Source: Lanius collurio (taxonomy: Eukaryota; Chordata; Aves; Passeriformes; Laniidae). Taken from it: a stretch of DNA of 64,000 nt. Shown here piece after piece: positions 1 through 11,952 of this stretch. Within the stretch, counting starts at the first letter, position 1. Each line of letters starts with the position of its first letter. The stretch spans positions 25,907,076-25,971,075 of the forward strand of contig JACBWW010000004.1 in NCBI GenBank assembly GCA_020086605.1, given 5' to 3'. The position numbers and the translations under genes were made by a program. Under the pieces are notes generated by a model. It made no database searches, was not told where the DNA came from, and was given only the letters and a program-made list of their open reading frames with translations.

Positions 1-3000
1 TCAGTAATGCAGTAAGAATTTTGTAGCTTGCTTTCTGTAAAAAATATCAATCATTTGTGATTGAAAAATGAATCTGTAAAGTTAACCTACTCTGTCAAAT
101 TTGATTTATTCAGAGGTAAACAACATTCCAAGAGGATTTAGTGAGCCTGTGTTTGGCAAAGGGGTATGTTCAGGTTGTGGCACTACATAGATTGAATGTC
201 CAAACATTTAAAAACTCTTTTATCACTGGCCTGAATACAAAAACGACAGCCTTCATTTGGTGACCTTAGAATGTCCCTGCTATTTGTTATGGGCTTTCTG
301 TATTTAGTTTAACCTTCCATCATGCTGGGGTTAAATAAATGACAAGTTGTTATTTTTTCTGATTTTTAGATTAATATTGAGCCATTAAGCTACAAACATA
401 TTGAGCAAGATCTCAAGCCAGTGTAAATCAGTGTAGTTTCATTGTTTCTAGTGCAGATTTGCTGAATTGCATCAGCTGAAGAGCTATGCTGTTACTTGGA
501 ACAGTGCTGCATCTTGCTTTCATACATAGCTTTTGGCTGGAAAGTTTAATCTGTAAATCACAATATTGTCACTCTATTTCTTATCCTAAGCTCTGCCTGC
601 TCATTCAAACATGTCTTTACTCTTACTTAAAGCTGTTCTCCCCTTCTCTTTCCTTTACTTCTGAATATTTGGAAACCAAATAATAATACAGGTATATACT
701 GATATATTTGAACACCAGAATTTTGGAGTGGTAACCCTAACTCTGCTCTTATAAATGTGGACCACATTTAAAGAAAAAATAACTAAGGCCTGAGGTCAGT
801 TTCCCCACTATATTTACAGTTGAAATTACCATAAGCATGCATGCAAATAGAGTGTCTGAATGCAAAACCAGAGATGGGTGTCTGCCTAAAACAGCCAGAT
901 GGTAATTACATGCAGAAATGCCACAGAGCAATTGCACACAGACCTGTAGCCTCCCCTTCAGCTGCATTTAGCCTTTGAACTGTTTCCCTTCTGTGGCAGA
1001 CCTTTATGATATTACTTCTTGTCTTGAGGAAAACAAGCAGACATGAAGATTCTGTATTCTTTCATTGTTTATTTGTATTTGCAACAGGCAGGTTGCTGTT
1101 ACTGTCAGGAGAAAAGTAGTAAAAGAATTTACATATAGATATACCTCTCCAAATCTCTAGCACAATGTGTTGCTGTGTGCAGTACCTTCAAGGTTTTGTG
1201 TACTGTTTCCAATTAACCTGGCGTTGCCTCAGTTCACACAGAACCCTTTTTTATTCAGATTGTAGAAAAGTGTATACCTGGCCTTCTACTCTGAAATTAA
1301 AACATTTGAGTCTTTGGCCTTAAGGTTCTGGGAGCTGTGAAAGAAGGGTGTTTCTATCAGACAAGTTGCAGTAGTTTGTGGTTGTGCTAGTACAAAAGCA
1401 GTTTAAAACAATTACCTCTAAAAATAAAATTGTCTTGGAAAGAACAGATAAGAAAATATGTCAATTATTGTACAAATTTCATATTATATTTCTTCATGTC
1501 ATTAACATAAACTAGAAAGAGAACAAGTTAAATTACTGTATTTCTCTTGATTTTTAAACGTTTTTACAATTGTGTTACATTTTTTTTGATAAATGGTAGA
1601 GGTTTTTGCTCATTTTAATTTTATTATAAGTCTGTCTTGACATATAAACCAAATTTTCTTCACAGAGAAACATTTTACAGGTTTCCGGATTTATTGTATT
1701 CCCTCCTTCCTTTCTTAACTTTAGTGCAAAAAACAGCCTGAGATCCTTTTTGAGTACTGTTTATGATGAATGTCTAATATAAATCTATATCTAAAAGGAC
1801 ATACTTATCACCATCATAACCAGTTGGTTTTGGTTTTTTGTTTGTTTTTTTTTTTAATGTTAAAGCCTGTCACTATTTAAATACAACTCTAAAATTAACT
1901 TGCTTTAAGGAAAATCTTGGACATGGCTTTAGCACAGGTATATATATGGCAGCACAAATACTACCTACCTTTGAGTATGTTTATGTGAACTTCAAAGAGT
2001 GCATGAAATAGATGGGTGCTTATGCTTGCATGTAGAATAATAAATACAAAAATCATGCATTTATGAACCTTCTTACTTCTACAGCCTTTTTTTCAAGTGG
2101 ATCTGGTTGTGAATCTGCTCAAGCACTGTTCAGTAAGGAACCTGAGACACTGTATGGTTTACATTGCCATCCAATAATGTGACAGTTCTTGGTCTGTGGA
2201 CCTGCAGGAAAGGCTCCTTTTAGAAGTTAATTCCAATTAGAAGCAGTTGTTAGACATTTCTGTGCCACCTGTCTGGTTCTCTGTGTGACACACAAACTTA
2301 CCTTTTTGTTTTCTCAGTCAATGCACTTATTTTATTTTTTTTTTTTTTTCATTTTTCATCTGGTCTAAATACTCCACTCCTCAGCTGCCTACTCTGCACC
2401 ATGGTGGACAGCACTTAATAGTCATTACTATGCTCCTAAACCCCACAGGGCACTAAAAGACTTAAGAGAAAGAAAAATGCTTTTTGAGGAATTTCCATAT
2501 ACCATGGTTGATCTGTTCATATGGGTCCCTAAAATGGCTTTATTCATGCAGCACAATGGCAGGTGCTTTCGCCTAGAAGTGGACAGCCATGGATAGAAGG
2601 TCTTGTGGGTCAGTGTGCTGCCTGGCTCTAGGAGCTGACCCCAGTTTCTTAAAAATATGCTGTTTGCTCATTGGTCCTGTGTCATGTTATGTTTTTTGTG
2701 TTATCTGGCTAAGAAAATATGCTTTTAAAAGTCGTTAAGACTTATTTTTAAAAAAAGAAATTTTGTTCTGTGGAGTGAAAAAAAATATGCTTGCCATTAA
2801 CATGACATACATCAGGTTTACCTGTGCAGAAATTTCTTCATTGTTTAGAAAATACTGCATGTCAATGCACTGTTTAGGAAAACTGTAGGACTGGTTATAG
2901 GCAGGTGTTTCAAGAAGATGGATCCCTGAAAAGCATGTAGCTTGTGACCCACAATACCATTGCTGTTCATACTCCTGGGCCTTTCATATGGGAAAATAAG

Positions 3001-3791
3001 AACTAAAAAGAGACATCAAAACTTGGTTTCAGTGTGACCTGGTATATACTGCAATATGTCTAAAACAATGAATGGATACCATACTAACGTATTCTGCTAC
3101 TAAGTGCCTTTGTTCATTCTCACAAGTAAAATTGCGAACAGAAACTCAGTTATGGTGTCATATCCTTTATCATCTTCAGTGTAGGTGGCTGAGTTGAGCT
3201 GAGAGCCCGATCCATTCCAGGTACAGCACATGTTCCACCATCACATGTGGTGATGAGGCCTGTTGAAGTTGTATTCCTGGGAGCACCAAGGAGCTGACCA
3301 GCTATTTGCCTTGGAAGCCTTTCCACATAGTAAGGAAGCTCATGTTAACACACTTTTCTACGGTGACTTCCATTCAGCCACTGTTTTCCAGCATGCAGTG
3401 ATTTTCTTGTTATGAATATTCATTTCTTGTTCTTCAGTGTGTGAGTTTGCATTTTGTTATGCTGGCATTTTGCATGAATGGACCCAGCATACTGTGCCGT
3501 CTTGACTGCTCACCGGGGCATTTCCTGACTCTGTGTTACCTGCTGCTTTTATCAACCTTGATAGTTTATTTACTGCCATATGGTGGATGCAAATTTTAAA
3601 TAGGGCCAAGCTCAGTGTCACTTTCCCATACTAGAAATACCCTCATTAGTAGTAATTCTTTGCTGAAAACTACCCGTGGGACCCATCTGCTGGTCAGTAA
3701 TTAGTCCACTTAACCACATAGCTTGCCCTACCTTAAAACTTTATTGTTTACTGGACAAAGTTGTTAAGTGGACAAAGCTTATTTGGTTTAA
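1..3791. other. Unique A+T-rich non-coding DNA
   Basis: No coding region, recognisable repeat or RNA gene was seen here. Short open frames at 486-683 (+) and 749-967 (-) have no family resemblance and are of chance length. T-rich tracts lie at about 1825-1855 and 2333-2350. A somewhat more G+C-rich patch at 3170-3360 shows no recognised repeat and is left unassigned. Confidence 0.6.
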
Positions 3792-3925
3792 TACCTATAT
3801 CTATCTCTATCTCTATCTCTGTCTCTATCTCTATCTCTATCTCTATCTCTATCTCTATTTCTATCTCTATCTCTATACCTATATCTATATCTATATCTAT
3901 ATCTATATCTATATCTATATCTATC
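3792..3925 (+). repeat. Hexanucleotide satellite (ctatct)n passing into (tatatc)n
   Basis: About 134 bp of six-base units. The first two thirds are mostly CTATCT with a few substitutions (one GTCTCT, one ATTTCT, one ATACCT); the last third is almost pure TATATC. The change from one unit to the other suggests a point mutation that spread by slippage. An open frame (3676-4020) runs through it only because a six-base unit without a stop stays open, giving alternating Leu-Tyr then Ile-Tyr. It is not a gene. Confidence 0.95.
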
Positions 3926-5070
3926 AGCAGTTAATATCTGTTCTTCATGTTTGTTACAATTGTGTAAATAAGCCTTGTTTCCTTTTGAAAACAGACGTGT
4001 TAGTCTTCATTTTTTTCTGACTTTTTATCTACATCCTCTGTTAATCATTTCTGAAAACAGTTTCTGATTTGCATCAAATTTCTCAGACAATATCTATTGG
4101 ATAGGATATCCAATAAAATAAAAAATATAGTTGAGGTCCCCAATGAAGAAGAAGGCTTCTCTGATAATTCACATCTTAAGAGATACCAGAAAGCACATCT
4201 GGAAGAGACACTCATCTTCTAATCCCAGGGCAGCTGAGGTTTTCACTTTTGTTGATAGTAGAGTCAACAGTAAAGAAATCCATGGAAAAGCAAGTTTCAT
4301 TGCTTCAGAGGATGAATAGTTTAATGGGATTTTTGCCACTACTGACAAATAAAAAAATAAAGACATTCTAGAAATTTTTGTTTGGAATGCCCAAACAAGA
4401 GAGAGAAGGTAAAACAAGGGTTTATATAGGAATGTAGGGTTCTACAGAAAAATCTTTTCAAATCAGTCTGGGAAATAGAGACAGTTTGCCCACACTTGGC
4501 CCACACTTGACAGACTGAACAGATTTTTTGGTGAAGATATGGGCAGATCCATAGACAAGGGGAGAACCTTATTTACAACAAACATAACTACATTCATTAA
4601 TAGAGTTTCTAACTTCTGTGGTTGATGTTGCAAGTAGGATGCTTCTTTTAGTGAAGTATAAATCTGAGTGCTATAAAGGCAGAAGAATGAAGAAAAAACT
4701 GCAAATTCCACAGTAGACAGAAAATTATTTTGCCCATAAACCAGATTAGGCAGACTAAAAAAAGACCTGCTCCATATTTAAGGGAAAAAAATTAATTAAG
4801 AACTGATGACTGGTCATGGCTGAAGAGACTCAGCTGGCTAAAAGTAAAAGAAAACTGTGGTTCATTTCAGAGTTCTGCTTCTTAGTTGCTGACTGCATTG
4901 ACAAAACACCATAAGAATCAGAAATAGAATTCAAGTTTCACTATAAGAAATAACTACAAACTCAGATCCAGAGTCCAGTTATCTAAAATGCAGCTACTAC
5001 AGTGTTCGGTATTACTGAGTTTTTGTGAAAGTTTAGATATCTTAATTTATAGTTAGCTTTATCACATAAT
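3926..5070. other. Unique non-coding DNA
   Basis: A+T-rich sequence with three short open frames. The segment 4131-4230 is slightly more codon-like: in one frame it reads VEVPNEEEGFSDNSHLKR and ends in a stop after about 30 codons. It has no convincing splice acceptor and matches no family that I recognise. Nothing else was seen. Confidence 0.5.
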
Positions 5071-5215
5071 CTGGAAATGTTCAAGGCAAGGTTGGATGGG
5101 ACTCTGAGCCACCTATTCTAGTGAAAGGTGCCTCTACCCATGGCAGAGGGTTGGAACAAGATGATCTTTAAGGTCTCTTCCAATCCAAACCATACTATGA
5201 TTTTACGATTCTATA
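5071..5215 (+). mobile_element. CR1 LINE fragment, 3' end
   Basis: This is the 3' terminal piece of a CR1 non-LTR retrotransposon, lying in the plus direction. It carries the usual run of CR1 landmarks: TTCAAGGCAAGGTTGGATGG, then GATGATCTTTAAGGTCTCTT, then CCAATCCAAACCAT. It ends in the degenerate tail ACTATGATTTTACGATTCTAT, the short ATTCTATGAT-type repeat on which CR1 copies terminate. It has no coding part left, because CR1 copies are normally 5'-truncated during target-primed insertion. The tail type supports an avian source. Confidence 0.93.
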
Positions 5216-8200
5216 AGTGCATATACAATGGTTCATTGCTTTCAACCCAGTCCCTCATGGACAGTAATCTACCTCACAAGGCTACTACATATAATTCACC
5301 TAAATTAACAGGTTTTCATCAAAAGAGTTTGACTCAGACTTGATATGCAGAAGTGGAGGAGCTGAACTGCTTTCACTTCACCTCACCGCTGCTTTCTTAA
5401 AGTGTGGTGTACCCTGACAGATGTTAAGGTCAGTGACAGGGCCCGTTTCCCCTCTCTCAGGTTTGAGGCTGAGTGTGCAACCTTCCACCCTTACAGACTC
5501 TGTCAATGAGTAGACATTGCATGTGTTGAGAAATAAGAAATTTTTTTTCTGATTATTCTGTGTAACCATGAATTTTCACTCTGTGCACTGCAGTTGTAAA
5601 GCAGGAGCAGAATGCTGAATGCTACCAAAAGGCTGTGGATTTTATAATTAATAGAGTCAGCCAATGAACAAAACCCTCATCTTTCACTATTCAGTCTTCA
5701 CCCTATCACTCTATATGTAGGAATGCATAAAGTGCAATAACAGTGTCAAGTTCTGACAGACCATTATGTCATACTGTCTACTACATGGTTACTGCTGGAT
5801 CTATCAGGTTTTAGTCTCTCTCCTTCGCACTTTTTTCATCATCTCATATTGCAGACTGTAAACAGGACTCCAGAGTCTCCTTGCCTGCTTCATGCGTCTG
5901 GTGCAGGATGTGATGCTGGACAGGAGAGAATAAATGGCCAGTGGTGTGCCCAGGGACTGTGTTTTAGTCATGCCCTGGGCTGACACAGCATTAGTCCCAT
6001 ACACAGCCATAGTCCCATACATTTGGGTGAAGTAGCTCTTCTACAGTTGCATTAATGGATAGGATGCATCCCTTATGCCCCTCCTCATGTAGCTGTTATT
6101 CATACTTACCCCTACTCATGTGACATGGGCTTCTCACACCTTGGCAGGTTAGAAAGTTTAAAAGTCTGCTTCTGGTTTGTGGAAAACCATAGTTGCACAA
6201 TTTCAAAACAGCACTATAGAGTTACTTACTACACTGGAGTGAGACAAAGCCTCAGGTTTCAACAGGAGATGGGACAGAAAGGGGAACTCCAAGTGGTGGG
6301 TCTGCTGCTGAGGGACAGGCTGCAGAGCTACAGCACAGAGTACAGGCTCCTGAGCGTGTCTAGTAAAGCTCTGGTTAATAAAACTCTGCTTGCTTGTCTT
6401 GTTACCTTGGGCAGTAACAGAACACACGTGAAGCCCCCAAACCTGCAGGCAGGCCTGGAAGTGTAACAGTAGATGACAGTGCTCACCCCACCATGCTGCT
6501 CTGGGGATCTCTGCCAAATGCTATCAATGCCTATCAAGGAAGCCATGCTGTAATTTAAATGTTCTCTTCAGGACTGCTTGGTGAGAGACATGAAGATGTT
6601 AACTGTGTTTTTAGCTGAAATAGCTTCCATGGAGGGTTTTGGTGGGGAATATAAAGGAAAACCCGCATAGCAAATCATAACAATCATGAATAACCTATAG
6701 AGTATTTAATGCTACCACTGTGTTTGCTGGATGCTGATTTTGACTCCTTTCTCTTCTTTCTTTTCTTTTTTAATACAGTAGAACAGAATATGGGTTTTAA
6801 AAGAGTCTGCTTTGGTTTAACTCTTATTTGAAAAGGAAATTCTTTTATACTCTTTGGAAACTATGTACATTATGACTTTTGAAGTACAATGTTTGCAGCA
6901 CTGACATGCTCATTGGCTTCAATGAGCCACAGCTCTAGTTTTATTTAGCTTGTGGTGTTTTTCAGGTTGTAGGCTTTGTTGTTTTTTTTTTTTTTGCAGA
7001 ATGTGCAAAATTGATCAAAACTGTGATTTGATCAAAGTAAAAATATCATGCAGATCTTTGTGTGTGTAAAATAGATGTGGACTGACATCATCTGAATTTT
7101 TTCACACATAGAACACACCACCACTCTATAGAACACTTACAATATACTCTTTGATCAATACTGTAACAATTACAGAAAATGTGTTGTAAATATAGTAGGG
7201 AAAGAGGCAACCAGAACATAAATTGAATGACTTTGTTTACTTGAATAGTCCCTGAGCAAATTGTAGTCCATGAGAAAAAAAAATCCATAATTTCAAACCA
7301 TTTTGCACAATTGACAGCCCCAGGAGAGGAAAAGATTAAGGAACAGAAAGATTCCCTACCTTGGTAGTAGAGAAGACTCACTTGTTTTCCCTTTGCTTAC
7401 CGTCATTAGCTTGGAGCTGCAGCCTGTATTATTCAATTATTGTATATATCTGGTAAATTACTTTGAAATGTCGTGATGTTTCAAAGCACTGTACAAACCA
7501 GATTTTGTGTTGCACAAGACAGTTGCTTATTATTGTGGCTACCAAGTTTCTATGTGGCAGGACCCAGTGTGCTGTACTTAGAAAAAAAATATAGACTTAG
7601 ACTGACACTCAATCTCTTGAATGTGTGGTATAAGGTAAGTGGTACTGGTGCATTCCATATGCTTTTGCAAATGGCAATCAGGAGCTGGGGCATCCTGATT
7701 TTTCTAGTAATAGCACTTCCTAAAATAAACATTCTATAATTTTCTTTATTCTAATAGTGGTTTCTTCTAAATCAGATCTACATTTTTCCATTAACCTAGG
7801 GGATATCTTTTTTAACATAAAAAATAGTTTCTTTTCTTTCAGATATACTATATTCTTCAACAATTTCTATTTTCAAACCTATAGAAAAAAATCTACCCAT
7901 CTCCTAATAGAAAAGGAAAGGTTTACTTGTATAATAGAAAATTATTTTTTAACCTTCTAGATTTTGTTGCTGTTCCAATGTATGTACAAGATAATAGTTT
8001 GGGGGTTTTGTCAAAATGGTCTGAATATTGAATGCATTTGAAGATGAAATTAAAATCTAAAACAATTAGGAAAATATTACATTCGCTTTTACTAGGGTGT
8101 CTTATTTTTGAGTTTTGAAAAATAGTAAAAACTACAAAACACTTCATTACTTAAAAATTTACATGATTTTCCTTGATTGCAAGCAGAGCAAAATAAACAT

Positions 8201-8938
8201 GGAAAAAATGTGTGTCATGTGTCTTAACATACAGTAGAAGAGACCACTTACTATATTTTCAGAAGCTACTATGGTGAACACGGTATAGCAGGAAACACGA
8301 ATGGGAGAGAATTTTATGAATAACTGCATTTGTATGGGGAAAATGCAAATATGAACCTGCATACCTGTCTGTTGTTCACTGTTCATAGCTTGCCAGTCTT
8401 ATATCCAAAATATTTGAGTCATCAGAAGGAGATGCAGAAGAAAAAAGTAATTTGAATGACCAGTCACACTGAAGAATACACTGCAAAGGGTCAAAATTAA
8501 CATATTGCAAATAATCTGTAACCAGACATTAATTTAAATTTTAAAATAGCTGCAGATGAACATGTGGGTAGCATAAACCAGCTTCTTCTTTACAGCTAAT
8601 ATGAAGTCTGGGTTGCACTGATTATACACAGTGACTTGTTCAACCCAAGTCTCATTTTTACACCCCTTTAATGCTTTCTGGCCCAGACAATTTCATAAGG
8701 TAGCCATGTCATGTGATGAGTGGCAATGATGCATTATCACAGTATTTCTGTAGCAAAAGCAGACAAAGGCAGCATCCTTACTAGACACTTAGGATTTTTT
8801 TAACACCAGCTTGGAGAAGCTTGGTGCTACAATGCTATGACCTCAACTTTGAAAAGCAAACAGAAAAGGTCTAAATTTTTTCCTGGTATTGGGCAATTCA
8901 TGGAGGTTCCCTGCATGCCCAAAGCATTGAATTTAGCT
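5216..8938. other. Unique non-coding DNA
   Basis: No gene was recognised. Open frames on both strands at 5378-5569, 5804-6022 and 6125-6546 overlap each other and resemble no family. Around 6747-6778 a long pyrimidine tract ends in AATACAG, a strong-looking splice acceptor, but no donor follows within a plausible exon length. A T tract at 6982-6995 ends in GCAG. A possible LTR-like piece inside this stretch is listed separately. Confidence 0.5.
6125..6500 (+). mobile_element. Possible LTR-like fragment (weak)
   Basis: This is a locally more G+C-rich block. A polyadenylation signal AATAAA lies at 6377-6382, followed by a T/G-rich run (CTCTGCTTGCTTGTCTTGTT) that ends near GCAGTAACA. An AATAAA followed by a T/G-rich R-U5-like run and a terminal CA is the pattern of a retroviral long terminal repeat. 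No target-site duplication, primer-binding site or matching second LTR was found, and the 5' edge is not defined. It could equally be unique DNA. Confidence 0.2.
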
Positions 8939-8963
8939 GAGAGAGAGAGAGAGAGAGAGAGAG
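8939..8963 (+). repeat. (GA)n microsatellite
   Basis: An uninterrupted GA dinucleotide run of about twelve units, in A+T-rich unique sequence. Confidence 0.95.
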
Positions 8964-11854
8964 CACCTAAATAAGATGTCTAAACTAAAGTCTAATTAAT
9001 TTAGGACAAAATCCCTATAGAATTTTAATATTTTGGAAGAATTGTTTGCACTTGGCAGGCTTTTTTAAAATAAAGTTGCACAAGTCAGATGCACGGGCCT
9101 CAGAGGGGATACACAAGTTTATAGCAGCTGAGAATCTGGACCTTTGTATGACAAAAATGGAATTAGATTAAGTTCATTATTCTAAATGTCACTTTTATAA
9201 TAAAAAAAAGAACTTGACAGTGACTGCATGACAAAACCTGCTATGAAAGGGTAATGAGGGGTAAAAGACAAAGGAAGTCTAAATAAGTCCTTTTACACAA
9301 AACTGGAGAATAATAAGCAGAAATTATAATGGATGTAGAGGAGAAAGAAAAATCTATATTGGGCACTTTTTCTGCCTGGAAAAGACTTATTTAATTTAAC
9401 ATGGATTAAACCCAATAGGTTTCTATGCAGTCTGCGTAGGATTCCTTAAAATTGTAGAGGAAAAATACCATTTTGACAATGGCCACTCATCAGCATGGTA
9501 ATTTTGTTTTGCCTGCATGTTGCTTGTCTTCTCTGAATTTTAAAAGTATATTCACAGAGGTGGTCAGAGGATTTATTTCAGTACAGATAGGCATCTTCAG
9601 CTCGTTTTAATCTCACTAGAGTAGTTGACATTAGTTAGCTAAGAAGCAGTGACTTTGCCTTTTTTCATAGGGTAGCAACTTAAATAAATGTGTTGTATTT
9701 TTGATAGGCCAGAATGTTCCCCATGGCTCCTGGAGATTGTAACATTTCTTCATTTTAATGAAGAATGTCCTATCTTCTAGCTACTATCCTCCACCTCTTC
9801 CAGTTGTGTTCTTGTTTATTGTTACATTGTCTTGCATCATCTATAGCAGCCTGTGAATAGTGACTGAATAAAATACTTGCAATGATATTCAACATTAGAA
9901 TTTCTCTCATGATTCCATTCCTTAAAAATACTATTAATGAAACCCAAAAAAAGATTCTGCACTATTGTGGCAAACAGAGAGTATTCTGTTAGATTTCTTG
10001 GTAAAAGTGAAGGATGCTTTGTGTATGGTTATTTATTAAAGCATGCTCCAAACAATAGCTAATATATATTTGCATTTTTAAGAGTAAGTGGGGAAAGCTA
10101 GGTAAGGGGAATATTATTTTCTGTAATTCCTATTTATAAGTTCCATATAGTTTCCATCATTCTATGGGAAAGTCATCTTAGATTAGTGGACTATTGAGCA
10201 CCAATGTACAAAAAGGGCAACATGGATTCCCCTTTGAAAAATAATGAGTCCCATGATGACTTCTTCATTTTAAGCGAGATGCTTAGATCATGGGCAATAT
10301 ATTGCTTGTTGCAATGCCTCTGGCATGCTTTGCATATAATGTAGATAGAAAAGCCTACCATACAGTTCTGATGAGACAACCTACAAATCAGTTTCCCAGA
10401 AATGAGAATTAATAGAACAAGCAATAACATCCTAATTTCTACGTGACAGCTAGAGTAACACTTAAAAACATTCTGCATTACAGATAAATACACCGTTCAT
10501 TTTCACAAATGGAGTCTGTTTCAATTCTCAGCTGTTGGATGATGATTTGACTTGGAGCAAAGGCAGCATAATTGGGTAACAGCTGAAATGTGCTTCATTG
10601 TAAAGGGTTGAAAGATCCATTGCTGGATTTTCAGGAGTGTGAATTACAATTCCAGTAATATCAGAAGCAAATAATTTTATTCTTTAGAAGTGGGGACATA
10701 AAAGAAGTTTTAGGTTTTCTTATTTCAAGCTTTAATTGAGGCCTAGGTTGTAACTCATTTTCATCCCTGAATGGGTGGTAAAAACATACACAGTAGGTAA
10801 TTCACACTACCTCAAAAACTGTTAGTGCCATAAGAAGACTAATCAGGGTAAGCTTCCAGTAGCAAATTATCAGCTACAAATTAAAACCTTGCCGCCTGTC
10901 TGCTAAAAGCAACCTTTCCCCCTCACCCCAACATATTTGCCTGATTAGTAACTGTTGGATTACTAGAGGATATGAAGAATGGGGGGTGATCTGAGAAAAC
11001 CTTCAAAACGTTATGTTTCATAAACAAACATGGAACAGTTTTAAGGTCTTATTTTTGTTTTAGTGCTGCATTTACAGCATTTTGAAAATCTAATGGTTTT
11101 TATCAATGACACACTTGAAAATAAGTCAAGGAAGTAGGATCGATATATTTCTTATTTAATTTGTAATGCATCATTCTAGGCTATAAACTAATGGAAAATG
11201 TGCATACATTTGGCAAAGCAGCCACACTGCCATGGATATTTATTTAGGAAGTGACCTATCCCATCCTCCATGCGAGTCCTTTGCCCTTTCTAGAAACACG
11301 TTCAACCAAAAGAGTGGTGTCTATCATTAGGAGCCCCGAATTCTCTGAAATTTTCAGGCAGTTATCATATAGCAGAGTGTTTCATTCCCTTTGAGGTAAA
11401 CCACTGTATTCATTTAACGTCTGAATCGACATTTCTAGTTTTCTGTTGTGCTTGTCATAACAATCTGGTTTCAAATTAGATTTGAAGTCAAAAGTAAATG
11501 TAATTCCTCACTCCCATCAATAAGGAAATGAAACTTAGAAGACCAGGAAGTGATCAAGTTATCGCTAAGGTCTCATGTAATATGAAATATTCTGGTTTTG
11601 ATCTTATAGCTCTGAATATCTTTCCTGAAAGCATCTTGTTTAATAAAAAAGGGACAGAGGGACATGATTATTTAAATATTCCTTTTTTGAAATTGACTCA
11701 CTGGTCTCTTTCCTAGCTCATGAGTTAAGAATGCTAGAAATATTTGCACCATGCACTGAGAGCAGCTCTTCTGTCATTGAGGGCAGGGGTTTGTACAAAT
11801 CACAGGAGACTTGCTCTCTGCCTTAATCTCTCCACAAAGAGTCAATTTACAGTG
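8964..11854. other. Unique non-coding DNA
   Basis: A+T-rich sequence with no recognised repeat, RNA gene or exon. The only open frame of note is 10191-10493 on the minus strand (100 codons), which has no visible motif and a length compatible with chance. Confidence 0.6.
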
Positions 11855-11952
11855 GTTTGGGTTTTTTGTTTGTTTGTTTGGGTTTTGTTTGTTTGTTTGT
11901 TTTTTGTTATTTTTTGTTTTGGTTTGGTTTGGTTTTTTGGGGTTTTTTTTTA
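11855..11952 (+). repeat. G/T-rich simple repeat, (GTTT)n-like
   Basis: About 100 bp made almost only of G and T: runs of GTTTGTTT and GGTTTGGTTTGG, ending in a T run. Two open frames on opposite strands (11744-11953 and 11774-11995) are by-products of this low-complexity stretch. Confidence 0.93.

Noticed and set aside
3676..4020. 114-codon frame rich in Leu-Tyr and Ile-Tyr
   Set aside because: It is a translation of the hexanucleotide satellite, whose unit has no stop in this frame.
6747..6840. Pyrimidine tract ending in AATACAG, a strong acceptor
   Set aside because: No matching donor was found downstream, and the following sequence soon stops in the frames checked.
6960..7060. T tract ending in GCAG, a possible exon start
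   Set aside because: No donor follows at a plausible distance. The T run alone is common in this window.
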